Positions 35,001-46,200 of a stretch of DNA of 64,000 nucleotides are shown here, in pieces. The stretch is from the NCBI GenBank assembly GCA_000310025.1, contig FN649726.1, positions 826,193 to 890,192 on the forward strand, written 5' to 3'. The stretch's first letter is position 1, and each line of letters begins with the position of its first letter. The position numbers and the translations under genes are program-made. The notes under the pieces are model-generated. The model was not told the DNA's origin. It did no database searches and saw nothing but the letters and a program-made list of their open reading frames with translations. Origin of the DNA: Ectocarpus siliculosus. Taxonomy: Eukaryota; Sar; Phaeophyceae; Ectocarpales; Ectocarpaceae.

Positions 35001-38000
35001 AGTGGACTCAAACATCACAGGGGCAATATGAGATAGGCCGCAAGTAAATATGTGACCGTAATCAACGAGCGTGCTGGACATTATTAAAACATCCTCACAG
35101 TGTTACTACACATCAGACAAGGTTATTGAATCATCCTTACAACACACAGGGTTCATGTGTTCGGTAGCTGCATGCATTTGGGGGATGGACCTCGCACACG
35201 TCAGCAGCCCATTGTAATAGTCGGAAAATTGCCCGCGTTGGTGGCTATTCAGGGCATCAAGCCAAGCCTCTGTTGAAGTAAAAACGTTGGTGGTTGGCTA
35301 TGAGCGCATCCAGCTGGATTTCCTGTGCGGATGCAACTGCAGAGGCGGGTTTGAATCACTGCGTGGTATCATTTACCGTACGGCACTCGTCTCAATGAAG
35401 CACAATGGACGGTTGTCGGCGAACACAATATGGAGATGTTGCGGATAGAATATCGGCGAGAAACCCGAACGAAACGCCGAAGAAAATGCACTCAGACAGC
35501 GTCATTTTCTAGCCCGTTCCGAATCTGGGCGTTCCTTTCCCGGGCTTGCTACAAATCTCCACGTGTGTCCTCTTCTTTGTGCTTTCCCAAGATTGCGGTG
35601 CATGCTCCACCACCGACCTGGAGCGACCGCAAGCACTACACATCTGAGCTCATGGCGCTTCTCGGTATACAGGAAGAGCGCCTCATCTTTGTGGACACGG
35701 AGGTACACCGAGAAAGTTACTTGGGTAGTTGACAGGCCAATTCTCCCGGAGAACGTTCGGTCTTGTGGTTGAACGCGACCTCGTAATATCGCATGTTTTC
35801 TCTTGCAGTCCTGAATCCGATGGTTGGTCCGTCCTCGTAATTCAAGCTAGACTCGCTTCCTTAGCTCCTCTGCGGGCAAACATTGGTGGCGGAAACTTGG
35901 TCTTCGCTTTAGCAAAGGAGGTCGGTCGTACTGGTCGTAGCAAGACGATATGTGTGGCCCTGAAACTCTTTTTCAGGTCCGGAAGAGGCGCAATTCTTGC
36001 CCAAAAAGTTGTTTCAAAGTGGCTGCCCGTACCGTCCTCGGAACCCGGCCTGTTTCAGATTCATGCAGATCTAGCAATTCTGCCGGAGTCCACCGCATGC
36101 GAAACGCCCAACACCGCGATGGTCAACATGCTGAGGTCCGCTCTGCTGAAGGTGAGTAGGCCAAGCTAACGCGGAATGAGTAGACGCACCGCCAAAAAGT
36201 GGTCCAGGGCATTCGTACTATAGGGGATATCTATGCAGTCTTCATCCCGACAGTTTCGCAGCCGATATTCGGAGGGTGCCTGCCGTTGTTGGAACACTTG
36301 AAGTGAACTATTCGAGCACACCGGATACGCCCAACACCTGCTCGTTGGTGAGTTGCAGTAGCATACAGCTGGAAAAACTAAAATATCGCATTCAAGAAGG
36401 GCACTCTTTGTTCGCGCCACTCGTCGAAATATGCCGTCGACTTGGCTCACAAAGGTTGTACGCGTCAAGCGTGAAACCCGGTTACATAGTTCGCACGGAA
36501 ATGTCCTGAACTGAACTCGGAAGGCCCTCCAAGGTTTTCTGTACCTCATACACCTGTCTGAGCCATCGTGGCGTTCCTTGTTATGTCTGAATGTACTGTA
36601 CCGATGAATCCACCCTCGATGTGTTGCGGTCACGTTAGCCTTGAAACACCCATCATACTTCATTTAAAACACCCACGAATGTCTGAGTGTTGGCCGTTTG
36701 TTGAAACTTTGAGCCGTTGTTCGACAAGATCACTCCAACCAACAACAAGATCACAAGGCCAACTGTCCTACGTTGACCATGAGTCAAGGCAGTGGCTTTA
36801 TTCCTCGAAACCATCGTCTTCCTGTGTACCACACATGCGTACTGGGCCTTGTCGTCGCGGTGTTCTTGCAGGGGATGTATCCGAGCAGCGCGGGAGTTCC
36901 TCCCCCAGTAACCCGCCCCCCCACCTTGGTACTCGTGCGCCAGAAGGAGGGGGGGCTGAGAAACCACGACCAGGTAAAAATGGCTCGTTATGTTGTTGTT
37001 GTTGTTGTTGTTGTTGAGAGTAGCGGTGAGGATTTCCGCATGCCCCCACTTCTGCTGTTCAGTCATCTTGCCGACAATCGTCTGAAAAGCCGCGTGCTAA
37101 AACGATAGCGTAATTTCGTATTTCCAACCCGCTCCGCCCATGGCGATACAATCAACAACGCAGATTCGGAAGGCTCTACAGACGAAGTTCCCGAAGTACG
37201 ACGTGGTAGAGTCCTTCAGCGACAGTCCCGCGCTGCAGCAGCTGCACACCTTCGCGGTGGCCTCCCTGATCGTGGCCCCCCACACCGCGGGGTTGTCTGC
37301 CATGATTGTGTCGCCCCTAAACACTCCGGTGCTTGAGATAGGGCCGCCGACATGTTCAAGCGGGTACATGCACCTTGCCGTGAAGGTAAGCGCAATCGAG
37401 GAAGACGTGCCGTAAAATTGTCTAGGCTTTTTTTTGTGGATGGTGGCGTGTTTCTTTGTGTCCACGTGCTGGTGTAGTGTGAGGGGGTTACGACGCCTTC
37501 ACCCGTATACCTAGGGTCGGCACCGAACTAAAATACTTCTTTGTATCGCTCTGCGCTCTCCTTGAAGAGTTCATTGCTGGGATCAATATCCAAGTGTTCG
37601 AGCCGATCAATATCTCTGTCGTACTGTCAAAGGCGGATTTTTTGCTGCTTTGACTTTGAACAATCAGACCAGAGGATCCTCAAGTCTGGCCTTTTCGATC
37701 AAGTGGTGACCGTTTGATGCCGATACCCTCAAAGCGGAATTGAACCCTGGTGGACGCATGCAAACAGACAGAGTTTCCCTCGATTTCATCCCGTTGATTG
37801 TTTACCCTCCTTGCGATAAGATCTTTCTTGCCACCAACGTGGACAAAACAACCCCGTCCTCTCAAACCTTCCCGCTGCCGCCAATTCCCCCTCCGGTGCT
37901 GCGCGGTGTGGTGTTGTTACAGCTGCAACACGTATACGCGAGACACCTCGGTTTTAGCGACACCATGAGCGTCGACGCATTATGCGACAGCCATTATGAA

Positions 38001-41000
38001 CCGAACGTCGGTGAAATCATCAACCTCGTTAGGTGGGTGTTGTGTTTACTGTGTGGTTTGATGTCTTGCCAACCCATAGGAATACTAGATGTTAACCTTT
38101 CTCGATGGGGGGGGGCGCATCGCAAAGTATTGGTGGTCGCAATCGGAAGTACAAACCGACCAGCCGAACGTCACTGGAGTAACCGATCTCGTAGCGGCGA
38201 ACTGAGGCTTGGTATTGCGCTTGTAGGACGAGGCACTTTTCTTCACACTGAAGGCGCTCTGCTGTTTGCTGGAGCAATCCAGGATGCGAGGGTGAGAGAT
38301 AAGGATTCAGTTCCCCTTTTGTTGTGCCAGATGGACGTGGATGCCCATCAGCGTTACCTCTTGGAAGACCTGGTCAGCAGTGCATGGGCTTTCCAACCCG
38401 TTCTCCGGTGTACTGGCCGCTTTCACGTCTTGCAACTGCCGCTAGCCATCCTACGTCGTTGACACGCACTATGCCAAGAACACAGGTCATACGTTGCCGT
38501 AGAACTCTCCTCAGCAACATTTGGCTCGGCCTAACAAAACTCAACGCATACCAAGAGGATCAACGCTCTTCGCCGCCAAATACAGGAAGCTCCTCGAGGC
38601 GAAGAATCAGGTCGACATCGCCAGCACTCCGAGTGGCGTCACTACCGCACACGGTGTTGCGGTCGATCTATCGCCTCCTGGTACCATCGCGGACCATCGA
38701 CTACAGGAGGTTGGCGCGCTTGAAAGCAACGTCGTTTCGACGCCGCCCGTTATCGGCATGAATCCCCCGCAGACGAACGTTCATCCAGAGGAGACGGTAG
38801 GCGCGGGGGATAAAGCCTCGAGACGGTTAGCGATGTTACCCCCGGTCGAAAAGATAGCCGACGCGGCCCGCAACTGGATTCACGAGGCCATGAAGGCGTC
38901 AACGGGGCCAGGAGGCACGGGGATGCCATTTTCGAAACCCCAGGGCGATGGGGGCAAACAAGAGCGACAGGCGGAAACCGAGGATACGGAAGGAGAGGAG
39001 AATGCTGCCCAGGATGAGTACAGCGCTGACTATGACTTATTCCCCTACTACGACAGCTGGGAAGATGACGCGATCTTGTGGCGCCTCTCGGACGACGGGT
39101 ACGTCATGTCCGGGCGAGGAGACCATTTCCCCCGAGTCCCCTACCCTGACAACGCCGGCGAGCGGCAGCAAGAAGGGGCCATGAAGCAAGAGAAGATTGT
39201 CTCAAATAATCCGTCCGCCGATCATGGTGAGGAGGACTTCGACCTCATGCAGGGAGATGAATATACCACCGACGACGATAGCGTTTTACGGAGGGCAACG
39301 TGGCCGGGAAGGACGGAGGAAGGGGAGAACAAAGGCCGAAACGTTTCTCCTCTCCCCGACAACGTTCATACTGGCGCGGAATCTCTCAACCCCGAAATCA
39401 ACGGCGCTTACGCTCAAGACGGTGAGATGGTTCACACGGAGGAGGGCCCTCTTCCCACAGAAGATGGCGGTCGCATGCATTGGGATCAGCAGCGAGACCC
39501 GTACGGAGAGTGGCGTGTTGACGACGATGGCATGTTCTTTTTCCGGGCGGACGGAACACCGACAGAGATGAACGTGGGACAACAATCCACCGATGAAGGC
39601 GTTCTCAACCGCGAGTCGTCCATCGACCACGTCACGGGCTACGAACCGCGTCCCAGGGGGCGCACTACTTTCGGCAGTGGGGGGCACGGACAGCCGCAGC
39701 AACCGCGAAGAAAGAGGGACGTCAAGGCGGAAGAACCGGACGTTTGGGACGCCGACGACGACTTCTATTTGAACATTGCTCGAGAGTCGAGGAACGGCAG
39801 AAAGGAGAACCACGGCGGCAGTGGTCCGGAGGAACAGCCGCAGCAGAAAGGAAGGGAGAGGGACGTCAAAGCGGGAGAGGACGTGGACCCGGACGTTTGG
39901 GAATTCGACGACGACTTCTATATCCACATTGCTCGCCAGTGGATGCATGAGAGAAAGGAAAACCACGCCCCCGAGGTGCCCGCGGAAGAGGCGGCGGAGG
40001 AGGTGCACGAGGAAAGCTGGACATGGAATCCCTTGAGCACTGACGTTGAGGATGATTTCCCGTACTACGAAGACCCCGCTTTGTATGAGCCCAATAGTGA
40101 GGTTGAGCCAGAACAACAGGCCATGAACGTGGGGGAATCCATAGGGGTGGCCATCAACCCGGAGACGGACGATGCTGATGAGTACTCCTTGTACGCAATC
40201 GGCGACTTTGAAACAACGAAAGGGGAACAAGCAGTTTCGGCTGGGGGAACGTACAGCGACGAAACTCCCATCGTGTCGAGTTCAACAAGAGAAGCGGAAA
40301 ACGGGCAGGTGACTTCGACCCCAGATGGGTACTCCGGACGCTTGCAAGATGACGATGGCCACCCCATCTTCGCCGAATGGCGTCAAGAGAGACAGGCCGA
40401 TGCGGATGCGGCAGGGGTTGCGGTTGAACAGGAAACGGACGACTGGAGCAGCTCCTCCTCCACTGACGGCGATGTAGGTCTCCAGCGAGCTCATATGCTT
40501 GCGATTATTCGAGGCTGGAATGATAGATTGGTAGAGCAGGGGGGGCAGCACAAAAAAAAAGCAGGAGAACAGTGGTCCAGCTTCCCAAACTTCTATCCGA
40601 ATGACCCGTTTGACCAAAGCGATGAGAGCGAGGGATATTTCGCCTGGGAGCAGCGCTATTCTATCAGGAAACAACCAGGCGGGGGTGATGCTTCTGTTAC
40701 TAACGTGGGAGAAGAGAAGGACGAAGATGACGAAGACTTTCAATTTGATTCATTCGCAGACAACTATCAACTCTTTGCGCACGATCAACACGAGGTGGCC
40801 GTGGGTGCAGCGGCGCATGAGGTTGGCGGTGGACTGAACGACCAGCGAGAATATGGGGTGGAGGAAGGGACACCGCCACTCGACACGGACAGTGAATACT
40901 TCACACACCTTACAGAAATGCAGCATTTCTCGGAGATGGCTCAGGGCCCTAGGTTCACCGGCATGGAGCATCAGCTGCATCAACCGTCTCCCGGGTCGCA

Positions 41001-41355
41001 GTACCGGATGAAGTCGGCTCAGGTCGCTGCTGAACAACCAGGAGAGGCCCTCGAACAGCAGGAAAACAAACGGTGGACTAACCTTCGCAAGACCAGCCTG
41101 GTGGGAGGCGTTGCCCTCAAACTTCTTGAGGCCCTCTTGCCGCGCAACGTTCTAGCCGGTCTTCAGGGCGACAACGACGACGAAACACAAGAAACTCAAC
41201 AAGATCCCGGAAACGCCGATGGAGCCAACTCGAGAATTGGCGACGGGGGTGTGGGTGTTGATATCGACTTTGGCCCCGCAACCCCCGGAGTCGTTCAGGT
41301 GGCGAGAAAGCTTCGCGGCGGTTCAAACGGAAGGAAGCCCACCGAGGAAAAATGA
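31001..41355 (+). CDS. GT61-like glycosyltransferase with acidic N- and C-terminal extensions
   Basis: The exons are 31001-32056, 32259-32443, 33865-34137, 34258-34440, 34808-34918, 35592-35702, 36059-36151, 36872-36973, 37164-37385, 37923-38032 (or to 38291) and 38515-41355. Phases agree throughout except at one frameshift and the last junction. The catalytic part shows the GT61 (DUF563) order: LTDVFINSSGYVWN, then HWGDAYFHFLSECLPR, LMALLGIQEERLIFVD, TLVLVRQ with a following N, and LIVAPHTAGLSAMIVSP with PVLEIGP. This core is about 460 residues, normal for the family. GT61 enzymes transfer sugars such as xylose, GlcNAc or arabinose in the secretory pathway. The donor and acceptor here are unknown. 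An N-terminal membrane anchor was not found and may lie upstream. Confidence 0.82.
33345..33505. repeat. Cluster of CCCATGGG and CCCACGGG dyads in a GT61 intron
   Basis: Tandem dyads GGCCCACGGGC, AACCCATGGGT, GATGGGCCATGGGCGT and related halves lie between 33345 and 33480. They again centre on CC(A/G)TGG or CCCRNGGG, as in the cluster near 24.1 kb. Confidence 0.7.
33865..34137 (+). CDS. GT61 exon with an apparent one-base frameshift
   Basis: The exon starts in phase 2 and reads ...LTDVFINSSGYVWNEK. It then has to change frame at the AAAA run near 34000 to continue as GEANLKFVLELARSK...KIYLEKHRSK and reach the phase-0 donor AAG|GTACG. Staying in the first frame gives a stop at about 34070. 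Both halves read as plausible protein. One extra A in the run would reconcile them. The break may be a sequencing error in a homopolymer or a real mutation. Confidence 0.65.
36991..37016. repeat. GTT trinucleotide microsatellite
   Basis: Eight head-to-tail GTT units lie in the intron after the GT61 exon ending at 36973. Confidence 0.9.
37164..37385 (+). CDS. GT61 exon carrying the conserved PHTAGLS motif
   Basis: This 74-codon, phase 0 to 0 exon encodes the most diagnostic part of the GT61 domain: the helix LQQLHTFAVASLIVAPHTAG, then LSAMIVSPLNTPVLEIGPP. Canonical family members have PHGAGL(S/T)N at this place. Here Thr replaces Gly, while the His and the Ala-Gly pair are kept. Confidence 0.85.
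38515..41355 (+). CDS. Large acidic C-terminal exon with aromatic-acidic repeats
   Basis: Acceptor CCTCAG|CAACAT opens a 946-codon frame ending at TGA. The product is very rich in Glu, Asp, Gly and Gln, with regularly placed Tyr, Phe and Trp. Two adjacent units share PDVW..DDDFY(L/I).IAR and RKENH (about 39735-39970). Related DD-FPYY-type motifs recur elsewhere, and many ERQ, EEE and DDD stretches suggest disorder. A hydrophobic helix, VALKLLEALLPRNVLAGLQ, lies near the end. The phase does not fit the donor at 38032 but fits the one at 38291, so the join to the GT61 core is inferred. It could instead be a separate gene. Confidence 0.65.
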   Translation, partial: QHLARPNKTQRIPRGSTLFAAKYRKLLEAKNQVDIASTPSGVTTAHGVAVDLSPPGTIADHRLQEVGALESNVVSTPPVIGMNPPQTNVHPEETVGAGDKASRRLAMLPPVEKIADAARNWIHEAMKASTGPGGTGMPFSKPQGDGGKQERQAETEDTEGEENAAQDEYSADYDLFPYYDSWEDDAILWRLSDDGYVMSGRGDHFPRVPYPDNAGERQQEGAMKQEKIVSNNPSADHGEEDFDLMQGDEYTTDDDSVLRRATWPGRTEEGENKGRNVSPLPDNVHTGAESLNPEINGAYAQDGEMVHTEEGPLPTEDGGRMHWDQQRDPYGEWRVDDDGMFFFRADGTPTEMNVGQQSTDEGVLNRESSIDHVTGYEPRPRGRTTFGSGGHGQPQQPRRKRDVKAEEPDVWDADDDFYLNIARESRNGRKENHGGSGPEEQPQQKGRERDVKAGEDVDPDVWEFDDDFYIHIARQWMHERKENHAPEVPAEEAAEEVHEESWTWNPLSTDVEDDFPYYEDPALYEPNSEVEPEQQAMNVGESIGVAINPETDDADEYSLYAIGDFETTKGEQAVSAGGTYSDETPIVSSSTREAENGQVTSTPDGYSGRLQDDDGHPIFAEWRQERQADADAAGVAVEQETDDWSSSSSTDGDVGLQRAHMLAIIRGWNDRLVEQGGQHKKKAGEQWSSFPNFYPNDPFDQSDESEGYFAWEQRYSIRKQPGGGDASVTNVGEEKDEDDEDFQFDSFADNYQLFAHDQHEVAVGAAAHEVGGGLNDQREYGVEEGTPPLDTDSEYFTHLTEMQHFSEMAQGPRFTGMEHQLHQPSPGSQYRMKSAQVAAEQPGEALEQQENKRWTNLRKTSLVGGVALKLLEALLPRNVLAGLQGDNDDETQETQQDPGNADGANSRIGDGGVGVDIDFGPATPGVVQVARKLRGGSNGRKPTEEK

Positions 41356-42839
41356 ACAATGGTCCAAAGCCGCCCCACATTTTAGGCGCAGTGGGTCAGG
41401 TCATTTGCGGGCATAGAACCTCAAAACGTATGGTAGGAATCATTCTTTAGCGGGGGTAGTGAAATACATACTGCTCTTAAAGGGTCTGGTTTGACACGGT
41501 CGACGGTACTCGACGAGGTAAATTCACTTCAGGATCCTGCAATTTTCGCTGCAGCTACTCTCAACCTTGCCGATCGATGCGAGAAATGTGGGAAATAGCA
41601 ATCAGATTTGCTTTCCCGACAGAGTCCCACGTATGAGGCGCATAGCCGGGTTGAGCAGTTGATTAGGGCGGGGGAGGCTGCGAAACACGCACCTCGGCGT
41701 TTTATGCTGAAGGTGACACGAAACGGAAATTCAAGAGATGCCACGCATAGCGATAGCGGGAACTGGTAATATAACTACGGCTGTTTGGTGCATGGAATGG
41801 CCAAGGCCTCTGGAAACGAATGCTGCTGGATGGGGTGGAAGGTAGAAGCGACATCGTACCTTTGGGGAACATTCTGGTGAAAGCGAAAACAGTAATTTGC
41901 TGGCAAGTAGGTGTATCCGCCGACACATCAAGTGCATTCTGTACCCGGAGAAGCAATTTAGACTTTGGATTTTTTTCTCTCGTAGTAGTATGTACGGCGG
42001 AATCGACCGATCATGCTTTTTTGGGGAACGTCAACGGGTGGTGGATATCATGACGTCAAAAATATATTGTCTGGTGTACATGGTTCACCATACCTGAAAT
42101 GAATTTACTTGTGTCCATCAATGGGGCCAAGGGAGAAAGTGAACGTTTTGATGCTAAATTGCTAAATTGAATCAACCGATGCATGTGAAGGCCCGACTTG
42201 TTGTTCGCAGACCAGAAAGATCCGAAACCTTCTTTTCGCACCTGTATTTTCTGTGGAAATTTTGAACAGCCGGAGCCAAGGAAAGCCGGAAAAGTCCTGT
42301 AGACGATGATAACGGAGCGTCGTTCTAATCTGTTAGAACCCGGAGCATGCCGTTCTCTTCTTTATAGCATCAGGCAAGATCTGTAGACTTGGTAGCCACC
42401 AAATGACAACGGGGAGATCTGATAGAACAATTACCGATATGTATATATTGAGACATGACGCGCTTCGGTAAAACGGTCGGGAGACTAACCACATGATGAC
42501 GCACTCTGGAGTGAGTGTGGCCGGCACGTGAGTGCAACAAGTGGAATGAGTGCCAGTTGCGAAGGGGTCAACGTTTGCATGCTCCCAGCTCGAGAGCCCG
42601 TGACGCCCTGACGATTCTTCCCGTGCAGATGTGCCGTTCCGCACGTTAACCCTTGTTTGATGACTAAATGCACGATACAGTAGCAGTACGATATGGCAAT
42701 GTCGCAGTTCCAGTTTTTCCGATTTTGGTGGTGTGGCGTGGTGGTGTGTGGTGGTGTGGTGGGGGGTGGGGGAGTTGTTTGGATACCCCCCCGGGTGTTT
42801 TTGTTTGAGTTTGGGGAAAGAATGAGAGACAGACACTTG

Positions 42840-42942
42840 CTGTAAGACTGAAACACTTTGTGCCAGCCAAACCCCCAATCAAGACCACCGCTGGAAGAGA
42901 CAGATAAATCTGTAAGACTGAAACACTTTGTGCCAGCCAAAC
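42840..42942. repeat. 33-bp direct repeat, period 70
   Basis: An identical 33-base block starting CTGTAAGACTGAAACAC is present at 42840-42872 and 42910-42942. Another loose direct repeat, GCGGGACCAC...GAGGT, occurs at about 43053 and 43085. Confidence 0.85.
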
Positions 42943-45839
42943 AATTCTAGGGTCTGCTCATATCCACGGTGCTCACCTTGTTTCTATATACCCTGTCGCT
43001 CAAAACTCACCAATTTGGTCTGCGCCAACACGATGAAACTGGCCAGCGTGCTGTGCGGGACCACTGGCCGAGGTTTATTTTACTGCGGGACCACCGACTG
43101 AGGTCGACTGCCGTGCCAACGGTCGTGCCAGCGGTGTTCGACCTTGCGATACAATGTACCATGGAGTGCAGCAATCACCCAGACTGTGGTGTGCCCGAGC
43201 ATGAGCATGGACAAACAGTCCCGTTGTGCGACACATGCCTCGGTATGCTATGTCCGCCTGCGCCATGGTCCGCGGTGGCTGGTCGGCTGTAGAATGAAAC
43301 GTATACCCGTCGGATCCATCCGATCCGTGGTCCCGTCCACCCCTCCACTTCTGTTGCTGAGGGCATGTTGTTTGAGCACGCAGGTTTGGCTTGGGGTGAG
43401 GGTGGATGCCATGTTGGTGCACGTTGGAATGAAAGATCGCCCCGTATCGCGGAGGAACGCGGAGGAACATTTACCCGTCGTCGGATCATGGTCGTCGGAA
43501 TATGGATCGTGGATTGTGCCGAACTTCGTTCATGCTGTCGACATGGACACTGCTTGGGACCGTTACAGCACGACCATGTCTTCATCGCACACCCGCTGGC
43601 CAATTGGCCAACACTGTATGTATGTTTGTGCATGGACACGTGTCGTACGGCGAGGTGGTCTATAGGATATGGTACGAAAACTTTTTGTGCCGAAAGGTCG
43701 CTGGCGTGCCTCGCTAACGAGAAAAAACCTGCGCCGTAAAGGCGAACAGAGAGACCAAGAGGTAGCCCACCACAGAAGCACGCAAGTGAGTAATGTGTGC
43801 AGAGGTACACGCAGTACCACCATTTGTACAGCAGAAAATGTCTCTGATGTGATCCTTTCTTTCCGGACCCAACCTACCGCCTACTGCTGTACGATCCAAA
43901 GAGAAAATACCACGGGAGGGAAGATACAGCACCCTCAACATGTGATCAACCCGGTTCACGCTTGCGAGATGGAGAGCTGAGATAACGCACACCGGAGCCG
44001 ACGCCAACGTAGTGCCTCGGTGCCTGATGCAGGTCACGACTGCGGCGTGCGTGAGCCAGAATATTGGGAGTGAAGGAGGTTCGTGTGCTGTGTGCAATTT
44101 TCGCTCAACGGAAAGGGTTTTCGGGACTAGATGCACGATAGCATGCGCGATAAACCCTCTCTATCTTTAGTACGGAATTGCAAATTTTGCCGTGATTTCT
44201 ATCCATATTTTGCGATAGTAAGAAGATCATCAATGGGGTCAATTTGCTGTGTGAGCCGGAAAAAAAAAAGTCAATTCAATCCACTCACTTGAGGGTTGTT
44301 GTCATGAGAACGGCGCGGCGCAACCACTTACACCAATCAGTGACGAGGAATCGCGAAAGCTGAGCAGGGTGATGCCCTCTTTTCTACAACATCGAAACAT
44401 AGACTAGACTGTGGTACTGTATGGTGTACTCGCGGTCCGCCCTCCCCCCTCGCTGCTGGGCGATCGATTGCCATCAACTGCTCCCTCCCTCCTCAGAAAG
44501 TCCGCCTAGATTCGCATATGCGCAAGCCAAATGCATTAGACCAGACGATGACATCACGTCACAAATGGAGCGGTTCTTCATTGATCATCTCCGCCGGTGA
44601 CCAACTTCCAATAATTCCAATACTGTTGGGGCTCTTCCATCTCGCGACCCATGTCGGAGATGATTTCCCGAGAGTTCCCGAGAGGCTATGAGAGGGCCCA
44701 TAATGGAACAGTGTCCGAAGTCGGTGGAAAATCCAAACTCTCTACAGTAGTTTGGGATGATAATACTGCTTGGGACATGTAGGCATCATCCTACAACGTA
44801 CATCTGATCCTCAACCACCCGGCAAAACCGTGTACTCATACCCCAGCCTCGATTCGTCAGAAGGGCCTAATGAGCGTTCCGAAGAATTTGTCGTTGTATG
44901 GTAAGTCGGTGTCGTTGTCATGTTACGGGATCGTGCTCGGCAGCCAAAATAAAAGGGGCTCCAAAAGATTCATTGCGCGACAAACTCAAAATCCATACAT
45001 GTACCCGTTCGAAATGCGGCGGAAAAGCTTCCTCGGGGCAGGTGGCAGAGATGTGTACCGAACTCCTGATTGGTAGGCTACGAGACACCCAGCCATCCCG
45101 GACTTGAAGAAGGTGCTTATCTTGGCGTAGGTTAAACGGGGCTTTACTTTGATGGCGGATAGGCTACGTTTACGCAAAGAATTAGCCGGAATCGGACAAA
45201 TTTCGCGTCCAAGCACTTGCGGCGTGCTCGTCTTTCCATGCTTGAGATGGGCCGATCACCGACACAGCCAAGCGTTCACGCAGGAGGAACAAATCGAGTT
45301 GAAACTTGCTGAGGGCGTGTACAGTAGTGCAGGATGGTCCGTGGGGCGGCTTGTCGCGCGTCGGCGGTTTGCACAAAAAAGTGCATGGTCCGGGTCTTCC
45401 GACTGATACTGATCATTCACTTTTGTCTTAGGGAGCGGTGAAACCTCTAGAGACCGTGCCGGTCTTAGAAATGAAAATCAAGCAGTGACAACAAGTTGAA
45501 GACACCATCACATCATGACTAGATAAATTTTCTACGTGTGACACCAATACGTACAAAATCACCATCCCTCAATACTCAAGACGAGGAGTCGCGACGTTGC
45601 TAAACTCAGCACAAACAGCCCATGTACACCACCAAACGAGGTAAACCACTCACGTGCATCACTGTGTACATCACGCATCTGCGAACCCTAGGCTACAGGG
45701 CAGCAAACCTGGAACGATGAGCATGTCGTGAGCCACCCCGCGTTTCTCTATGTTGGGAGGGAAGTATGGCTTCTCGAAATACTTTGATCCCCTCGCGTCG
45801 GAAAAAACATGCAGCAGGCCACGCAACCTGCATAACGCC

Positions 45840-46200
45840 TCTGAGATGGGTTATCGCGCTTGGTAGCGGGTGGCCTTAGACGCCTCGCCCAAGCCCCTTG
45901 TCCCACATATTCCGAGCACCTTCCAACTGGTGACACCGCACCTTTGGCCCTTGGTCCTCAAAATTCCTAGCTCGAAGTTGTAGACTTCAAGCTGGCCGAT
46001 GGAGCTTCCATGTTGTAGAAAACATTCCAAGCATGCCACAAAGCCATCCGTAGTCCGCGAACAGTTCGGCTTCGGCTGGCAGCAGCTTCAGGCCGCTGTG
46101 CTATCGCACTTGGTGGTAACCGAGGTCTTTCTCAAGCTCCTCGTCCCACAGTCGGTTCATCGTCTCCAAAGCGCTTCTTCCCGCCACACCTCCCATCTTA
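45840..46200 (-). pseudogene. Possible decayed coding relic, family unknown
   Basis: One minus-strand frame reads as convincing protein interrupted by about three stops: ETMNRLWDEELEKDLGYHQV, then LKLLPAEAELFADYGWLCGM, then FEDQGPKVRCHQLEGARNMW. The residue mix is protein-like and the stops are few, which suggests a relic of a gene or transposon protein. I cannot assign a family, and chance is possible. Confidence 0.3.

Noticed and set aside
35230-35350. Exon-like reading around VKTLVVGYERIQLDFLCG
   Set aside because: The exons ending at 34918 and starting at 35592 join in phase to give NSEIK-IAVHAPP, which is typical of the family, so this lies in an intron.
36160-36360. Possible extra GT61 exon between 36151 and 36872
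   Set aside because: The flanking exons already join in phase with continuous GT61 sequence (LRSALLK to GMYPSS), so no exon is needed here.
39286-40230. A 314-codon minus-strand frame opposite the acidic exon
   Set aside because: It is the shadow of GA-rich acidic codons on the plus strand and has no recognisable motif.
43144-43810. Overlapping frames of 173 and 211 codons on opposite strands
   Set aside because: Neither has a recognised motif, and their mutual overlap suggests chance in GC-balanced DNA. Left unassigned.
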